In this document: positions 5,998 to 9,886 of the stretch, piece after piece
Layout of the letters: every line of letters begins with the position of its first letter
How positions within the stretch are numbered: the first letter of the stretch is position 1
DNA from: JAVVXB01 sp036651815
Lineage (GTDB): Bacteria; Bacillota; Clostridia; Christensenellales; CAG-138
DNA: 9,886 nt
Direction: 5' to 3'
Assembly (NCBI GenBank): GCA_036651815.1
Contig: JAVVXB010000044.1
Span: 1-9,886 of the forward strand
Made by a program: the position numbers and the translations under genes
Notes under the pieces: generated by a model
What the model was told of the DNA's origin: nothing
What the model saw: only the letters and a program-made list of their open reading frames with translations
Databases searched by the model: none

Positions 5998-6017
5998 TTG
6001 TCAGCTTTCTGTGACAA
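5998..6017 (-). terminator. Weak hairpin after the hydrolase gene
   Basis: TTGTCA (5998-6003) and TGACAA (6012-6017) are exact complements with an eight-base loop, located 23 bases beyond the hydrolase stop on the - strand. Only GCATTTGG follows, so the T-run is poor. It may be a weak terminator, or transcription may continue into the tRNA. Confidence 0.3.
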
Positions 6018-6039
6018 TTCGCACCTTGCACAGTGCAGA

Positions 6040-6882
6040 TTATAAAGGGGGTGGGGTGGAATTGTCAACCATACGGCGAACAAAAATGGCGGCGCGTTCG
6101 GCGACAAGCGCTTTTTCCGGGCCATAGGTGCAGCCATGCGCGGAGTTTTCCAGATGAAGGAACTCAATGGATGGGACTTGCGTGGCGCGGTTTTTATAGA
6201 TATCAATGCTGCAAGGGGCAACCTTGTCATCGTATTTTGCCGTAACCATCAAGGTGGGACAGGTAATCAACGATAAGCTTTTACGCAATTGCTTACAAAG
6301 GCGGTTCAAATCGCGCAGTTTGCTGGTGGAGAATCCATCGTACATCTGTGCATATGGATCGCTATGCCAGGATTTTGGATGTCCTTCCTTTTCCGCATAA
6401 CGAATAAATGGAAGAATATGACTAATGCGTCGTGCAAAGTGTAGATAGGGTTGCATTTCAATCGGAGCGCAGATAAGTACAAGCCCACTGAGGGGATGAG
6501 TTTCTGCTAACAGCGCAGAAAGCACGCCGCCGAGAGACAGACCCAGTGCATAAATCTGTGTGCAGCCGTAAGCAATGAGTTGATCGTAAGCATCCAGTAC
6601 GCATTGAACCCATTGTTCACCGGTAGAAGCATTGAGCGCACGGACGGTTTCGCCATGCCCCGGCAGAGTGGGGGAAAGGACGGTATAGCCTTCGTCAATC
6701 AGTGCGTCGGCCACAACGCGAATGTTGGCGGGCGTACCGCCAATACCATGCAGCGTGATACAACCGATCTGATTGCCCTGATGAAACAGAGATTGGGAAA
6801 GATCGTTGTCAAAAGGAGGTTTTTCATCCAAAACGCTCTTGTCCGGCAAATATTGTTTAATTTTCGCCCATCCGGATTTCAT
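6040..6882 (-). CDS. Alpha/beta hydrolase, Est30-like carboxylesterase or monoacylglycerol lipase
   Basis: This 280-residue serine hydrolase is probably cytoplasmic, since no signal peptide is present. The oxyanion-hole motif LHGIGGTP sits at residues 44-51. The nucleophile elbow is GLSLGG with Ser116. The acid is probably Asp218 (AKYDDKVAP) and the base His249 (NSAHGCTYG), so the triad is complete and in family order. The layout and the segments PTLPGHGE and ICAPIEM resemble the Geobacillus Est30 carboxylesterase, although this protein has about 35 extra N-terminal residues. The ATG at 6882 is backed by AGGAGGTG seven bases upstream (6890-6897). It starts 21 bases after murC on the same strand and is probably co-transcribed with it. 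The natural ester is unknown; lipid or small-ester turnover is possible. Confidence 0.88.
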   Translation of the reverse strand: MKSGWAKIKQYLPDKSVLDEKPPFDNDLSQSLFHQGNQIGCITLHGIGGTPANIRVVADALIDEGYTVLSPTLPGHGETVRALNASTGEQWVQCVLDAYDQLIAYGCTQIYALGLSLGGVLSALLAETHPLSGLVLICAPIEMQPYLHFARRISHILPFIRYAEKEGHPKSWHSDPYAQMYDGFSTSKLRDLNRLCKQLRKSLSLITCPTLMVTAKYDDKVAPCSIDIYKNRATQVPSIEFLHLENSAHGCTYGPEKALVAERAAIFVRRMVDNSTPPPL

Positions 6883-6903
6883 GTCTATTCACCTCCTGCC
6901 TGC

Positions 6904-8265
6904 CTACAGCAACTTTTTCGTTTGGCGATAGACATCACCGGAGCCAACGGTGATGACCACATCGCCATCTTTGCCATGCTCATCCAAATACAGACGGATT
7001 TCCTCAAAAGTGGGCAAATAGACAGCGTTATGTGTGCTGGCATTGATGCCTGCAACCATATCACGTGCGTGAACCATGCCGGTATCTTTCTCGCGTCCGG
7101 GATAGATATCCGGTACCAGTACGGTATCTGCGTCCGCAAAGCAAGTTACATGTTCAGTAAACAGCGTTTTGGCGCGGGTGTAGCTGTTGCACTGGAATAC
7201 GCAATACAGATGCTTATGGGGACAGCGCTTCGCTGCGTCAAGTGTGGCAGAAATTTCGCTTGGGTGATGACCGTAATCATGAAATACTTTGATACCGTTT
7301 CGCTTACCATAGTATTCAAAACGACGTTTTGTATTGTGAAAGTGCTGCATTGCCTCAGCATAGAGCGAAAATGGTATGTTCAGCAGCATAGAGATTGCGC
7401 AGACGCCGAGCGCATTCACAATGCTATGTTGACCGGGTATCGAAAGCTGAACACGTCCAAGTGGGCTGCCATCGTAGAGTACGGAAAAGCCGGGATTGCC
7501 CATCTCATCGTAGACAACATCGGTAGCGGTATAGTTGCCCCCACAGAGGCCATAGGTCAAAACGCGGTGTTCCGATACTTCTGCGAGTGCCTTGACGCGC
7601 GGATCATCAAGGCATGCTACAAAAATACCATCCTTAGGCAGCAACTGTAAAAACTTGACATAGGCCGCTACGATATGATCGATGTCCTTATAATAATCAA
7701 GATGGTCGTCATCGATATTATTGATCAACGCTATGGTGGGGCGGAGAGTTAGGAAGCTTTCCACATATTCACAGGCTTCCGTGATGAACAACTGATTGTC
7801 GCCCACACGCACACCGCCGTTCAGAAATTCGACATAACCACCAACATGGATGGTCGCGCCGGTATTGGCCAACTCATTGACGATGGCGAGCATGGAGGTG
7901 ATCGTGGTTTTTCCGTGACAGCCGGCGATGGCAACTACATCCTGAAAACGTTCTGAGATTTGCCCCAATGCAACGCTGCGCTCAAGTTCGGGGATATCAA
8001 GTTCCCTCGCAAGCACACGTTCAGGGTTATCGGGGCGAATCGCGGCGGAGTAGATGATTAAATCCGCATCCTTTACATATTCACCGGTATGTCCGATAGA
8101 ATAGGCGATGCCGTCCGCTTCCAGTGCATCAGTAAATTGCGTGCGCTCACGATCTGATCCGGTGACGATATGCCCCTGAGATTTTAGTATCTGCGCAAGC
8201 CCGTTCATGCTACATCCGCCGATGCCGATGAGGTGGATTCGCTTTGCGTTGTCAATCTGCGCCAT
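6904..8265 (-). CDS. murC: UDP-N-acetylmuramate--L-alanine ligase MurC
   Basis: This 453-residue cytoplasmic Mur ligase adds L-alanine to UDP-N-acetylmuramic acid with ATP, the first step of the peptidoglycan stem peptide. The N-terminal UDP-binding motif HLIGIGGCSMNGLA is at residues 11-24. The ATP loop GCHGKTT is at 115-121, with a cysteine where most MurC have threonine or alanine. The central EACEY (163-167) and NNIDDDHLDYY (182-192) and the C-terminal DYGHHPSEI (330-338) are hallmarks of MurC; EACEY in place of EADE is seen in clostridial members. The length is normal. The ATG at 8265 has GGGAGA ten bases upstream (8276-8281) and a near-consensus promoter some 50 bases upstream. The hydrolase follows at 21 bases. 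No other cell-wall genes are in view. Confidence 0.95.
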   Translation of the reverse strand: MAQIDNAKRIHLIGIGGCSMNGLAQILKSQGHIVTGSDRERTQFTDALEADGIAYSIGHTGEYVKDADLIIYSAAIRPDNPERVLARELDIPELERSVALGQISERFQDVVAIAGCHGKTTITSMLAIVNELANTGATIHVGGYVEFLNGGVRVGDNQLFITEACEYVESFLTLRPTIALINNIDDDHLDYYKDIDHIVAAYVKFLQLLPKDGIFVACLDDPRVKALAEVSEHRVLTYGLCGGNYTATDVVYDEMGNPGFSVLYDGSPLGRVQLSIPGQHSIVNALGVCAISMLLNIPFSLYAEAMQHFHNTKRRFEYYGKRNGIKVFHDYGHHPSEISATLDAAKRCPHKHLYCVFQCNSYTRAKTLFTEHVTCFADADTVLVPDIYPGREKDTGMVHARDMVAGINASTHNAVYLPTFEEIRLYLDEHGKDGDVVITVGSGDVYRQTKKLL

Positions 8266-8294
8266 GTCTGTTCATTCTCCCATTTTCATACTGA

Positions 8295-8311
8295 TATCAT
8301 TTCGAATGATA
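8295..8311. promoter_or_regulatory. Dyad at the murC transcription start
   Basis: TATCATT (8295-8301) and AATGATA (8305-8311) are perfect 7-bp complements around TCG. The dyad sits directly downstream of the murC -10 element, where the transcript should begin, a usual position for a repressor operator. I do not match it to a known regulator. Confidence 0.45.
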
Positions 8312-8313
8312 CC

Positions 8314-8342
8314 ATTATACGCCTTCCGGTTTTTTCTCGCAA
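8314..8342 (-). promoter_or_regulatory. Sigma-A type promoter of murC
   Basis: On the - strand, TTGCGA (complement of 8337-8342) and a perfect TATAAT (complement of 8314-8319) are separated by exactly 17 bases. The start point would be near 8307, giving a leader of about 40 bases before the ATG at 8265. Spacing and -10 are ideal; the -35 matches four of six. Confidence 0.8.
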
Positions 8343-8595
8343 CGCAAGGACGCAATTTTCACAGGGTATGTTGAGGCAGGTGAATTTTCAAAGCAGCTTA
8401 CACTGTAAAAGTTACCTTATATTCATGTAAAAGCCTGTGCACCATTGTTAACGTTTGAACATGTTAAATATGACGGGATTTTTTTCAAACGGTATTTTTG
8501 AGAATTGCTTACAATGACTGCTATGCATAGAAAATACGCAAATTATTTTTTTAAAAACATGTCCTGCAAGCTTTTATAGTTTCTTCCTAATCCAG
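8343..8595. other. AT-rich intergenic stretch, nothing assigned
   Basis: This stretch between the murC promoter and the self-complementary element contains no credible gene or ribosome site. It is AT-rich with T-runs near 8478-8486 and 8547-8553. No clear promoter for the downstream structured segment could be fixed. Confidence 0.5.
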
Positions 8596-8730
8596 GATGG
8601 TGGAATCTGTTGATAAAGGAAAAGCCGCCGTAGTGCTACGCAGTATCCATGCGGATACTTTGGCAGTTCCATGAAGGCTACCGAGGTGCGTTCTGGGAGC
8701 ACCGGTTGCGAAAACCAGGCGGTTACCATC
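8596..8730. ncRNA. Candidate structured RNA or repeat element (strand unknown)
   Basis: Several nested complements are visible. GATGGT (8596-8601) pairs with ACCATC (8725-8730). Just inside, GCCGCC (8624-8629) pairs with GGCGGT (8718-8723, one G-U). Enclosed are CGTA-gtgc-TACG (8629-8640, sharing one base with the second stem), GTATCC-atgc-GGATAC (8643-8658) and GGTGC/GCACC (8685-8703), the last extended by ACC/GGT across a two-base bulge. The local GC content is higher than the surrounding AT-rich spacer. No known riboswitch or RNA family is recognised. Compensatory changes in homologues would be needed to prove an RNA. Confidence 0.4.
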
Positions 8731-8776
8731 GGTATACATGTTACTAAATAATTCTGGCCTTGCTAGTTCCTTTGAT

Positions 8777-8840
8777 AAATAAACACCCCATAGGCTATTT
8801 AGCGTACTTTACTGCCTAACCATTGGGGTGATTTTATTTT
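8777..8840. terminator. Bidirectional terminator after the LarA-like gene
   Basis: CACCCCA (8784-8790) pairs with TGGGGTG (8824-8830), and TAGGC (8791-8795) continues the stem against GCCTA (8814-8818) with a five-base bulge. Both sides carry T-rich tails: TTTATTTATC on the - strand and ATTTTATTTT on the + strand. It lies 48 bases past the stop of the LarA-like gene, whose transcription it should end. Confidence 0.75.
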
Positions 8841-8877
8841 GGATAGCCTTTTTGCTTGTGCTTCTGCCTGAATCAGG

Positions 8878-9886
8878 TCAAACGTCAAATTTTTCGCGGT
8901 TGATCCACAGGCCAAGCGCGGGATTTGGGATGAAGTAAATCTCCTCCCCATCTGGCATGGTGTTGTAGCCATACTGGAGTATTTCCGGGTTATAGCGGGC
9001 AGCCATTTCGTCATAGTCAGCGGACTGAAAATGCACACGTTCAATCTCTTCGCGGGTGATATCCTTAACGGCGTAGGTGATGTTGAATCGTCCATCACTG
9101 GATCCGTGGATCAGGTGAGCCGCCGCGCCCATGTTGGTGCGAAGATCGCTGTTCTCCGGTTGTTGAAAGAGCTTGAGCACGTTCTTACGGCCACAGTAGC
9201 CGTACTTCCGAATTAGTTTGTCCACCTGGGGATCTTCGCCAAAACGTTCCACGCCGGGTGCCAACACGATTAAGTCGCCTCCGTCGGCTACCGCCATACG
9301 GGTTCGATAGATAGACTTGTTGCCAAGCCAAGTGCTTTTGAATTCCTTTGGATCGAGGTATACAACGCACTTTTTTATACCGTGTTCCACAAAGTCGATG
9401 TTTTTTTGTTGGGCAAGGCCGATGGCTGCTTCCAGCGCATCCCGCTCTGATCCGCCGAACAACCCGTGTGTGTGGATGATTCCGCCGGGGGCTGTGGTCA
9501 CCGTAAGAAGGAAGACGATGGGAAGGCGTGCCAGATAGTGGGATTGTGCATAATCGAACACCTTGCGCACGGGGGTGTGATCCTTGCCCATCATGCGCTC
9601 CATACCATAGACCGCGCCGACCATGTGGGATTTGTTAATCATATCCGCGCCACCAACGCCGACGAACAAGTTCTTGCTGTGGTTGGCCATGCCTATGACC
9701 TCGTGGGGCACAACCTGCCCTGGGGAGAGGATTAGGTCATAAGTTTCATCCATGACGTAGCGATTGACCTCCACATCAATGGATTCATTCCACAGGCCAT
9801 CCGTGACCTCAGCCAGATAAGACGCGGGCACTTCGCCAAGACGTACAACATCCGACCGCCAGTTGTGGGCCATGAATCGATCGAAG
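8878..9886 (-). CDS. LarA-family nickel-pincer racemase/epimerase (N terminus outside window)
   Basis: At least 335 residues of a DUF2088/lactate racemase-family protein are visible. The frame runs off the right edge (four more codons before the Met at 9873), so the start is not seen; the family is usually over 400 residues. Numbering from that Met, His57 (VVPHEV), Lys67 (HSKNLF) and His83 (NKSH) are spaced 10 and 16 apart. This matches His174, Lys184 and His200 of Lactobacillus plantarum LarA, which are respectively catalytic, cofactor-bearing and nickel-binding. His3 (MAHNWRSD) may be the second catalytic His. The sequence is closer to the LarA paralogues annotated as D-mannonate epimerase (FKSTWLGNK, PGVERFGEDP) than to true lactate racemase, so a sugar acid or other 2-hydroxy acid is the likely substrate. 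The cofactor genes larB, larC and larE are not in view. Confidence 0.85.
   Translation of the reverse strand, partial: FDRFMAHNWRSDVVRLGEVPASYLAEVTDGLWNESIDVEVNRYVMDETYDLILSPGQVVPHEVIGMANHSKNLFVGVGGADMINKSHMVGAVYGMERMMGKDHTPVRKVFDYAQSHYLARLPIVFLLTVTTAPGGIIHTHGLFGGSERDALEAAIGLAQQKNIDFVEHGIKKCVVYLDPKEFKSTWLGNKSIYRTRMAVADGGDLIVLAPGVERFGEDPQVDKLIRKYGYCGRKNVLKLFQQPENSDLRTNMGAAAHLIHGSSDGRFNITYAVKDITREEIERVHFQSADYDEMAARYNPEILQYGYNTMPDGEEIYFIPNPALGLWINREKFDV

Noticed and set aside
6580..7650. A 356-codon open frame on the + strand
   Set aside because: It lies antisense to murC and the hydrolase, both of which have full catalytic motifs, good ribosome sites and normal lengths; its product resembles no family and it has no ribosome site.
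8574..8739. Two overlapping - strand ORFs of 50-51 codons (8574-8729 and 8587-8739)
   Set aside because: Neither has a ribosome site or recognised family, they overlap each other, and the DNA is better explained by extensive self-complementarity.
1..9886. CRISPR arrays, insertion-sequence transposases, known riboswitches, rRNA
   Set aside because: No regularly spaced repeat array, no transposase-like protein, and no match to riboswitch or rRNA core motifs was seen on either strand.

Overview
The window looks like a low-to-mid GC Firmicutes (Clostridia-type) chromosome. The support is strong AGGAGG-type ribosome sites, a clostridial-style MurC, a Tn916/Tn1549-like recombination module and a nickel-pincer lactate-racemase-family protein. 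No rRNA or other marker fixes the genus.

Left part (1-2942, + strand): a tightly coupled three-gene operon with overlapping stop/start codons. It encodes an ABC-2-like membrane permease, its ATPase (BcrA-like type) and a secreted CARDB/S-layer-like protein anchored by one C-terminal membrane helix. It ends in a clear intrinsic terminator (2987-3029). This looks like an export or efflux ABC system with an extracellular partner; the substrate is unknown.

Middle (3072-5770, + strand): a recombination module typical of one end of an integrative/conjugative element. It holds a small sigma-70-region-4-like regulator, a 455-nt control region with several dyads, an excisionase-like winged-helix/HTH protein, and a tyrosine recombinase with all catalytic residues. 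The recombinase tail seems to continue in another frame. Repeats and inverted repeats follow, up to the 3' end of a tRNA-Arg(CCU) gene on the opposite strand. A 25-nt imperfect copy of its anticodon arm lies 92 nt away. The layout suggests that a mobile element, perhaps carrying the ABC operon as cargo, ends at or near this tRNA. The other end is outside the window.

Right part (5771-9886, - strand): apparently resident chromosome, visibly less GC-rich than the far left. Reading on the - strand, the order is: C-terminal part of a LarA-family racemase/epimerase (truncated by the window edge), a bidirectional terminator, an unassigned intergenic stretch of about 430 nt with a strongly self-complementary segment (8596-8730), a near-consensus promoter with a dyad at the start point, murC, an Est30-like alpha/beta hydrolase 21 nt downstream, and tRNA-Arg with its own terminator.

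The most interesting items are the nested-stem intergenic element at 8596-8730, the hairpin that would bury the ribosome site of the sigma-like gene, the dyads over the xis promoter, and the tRNA-related repeats beside the integrase.
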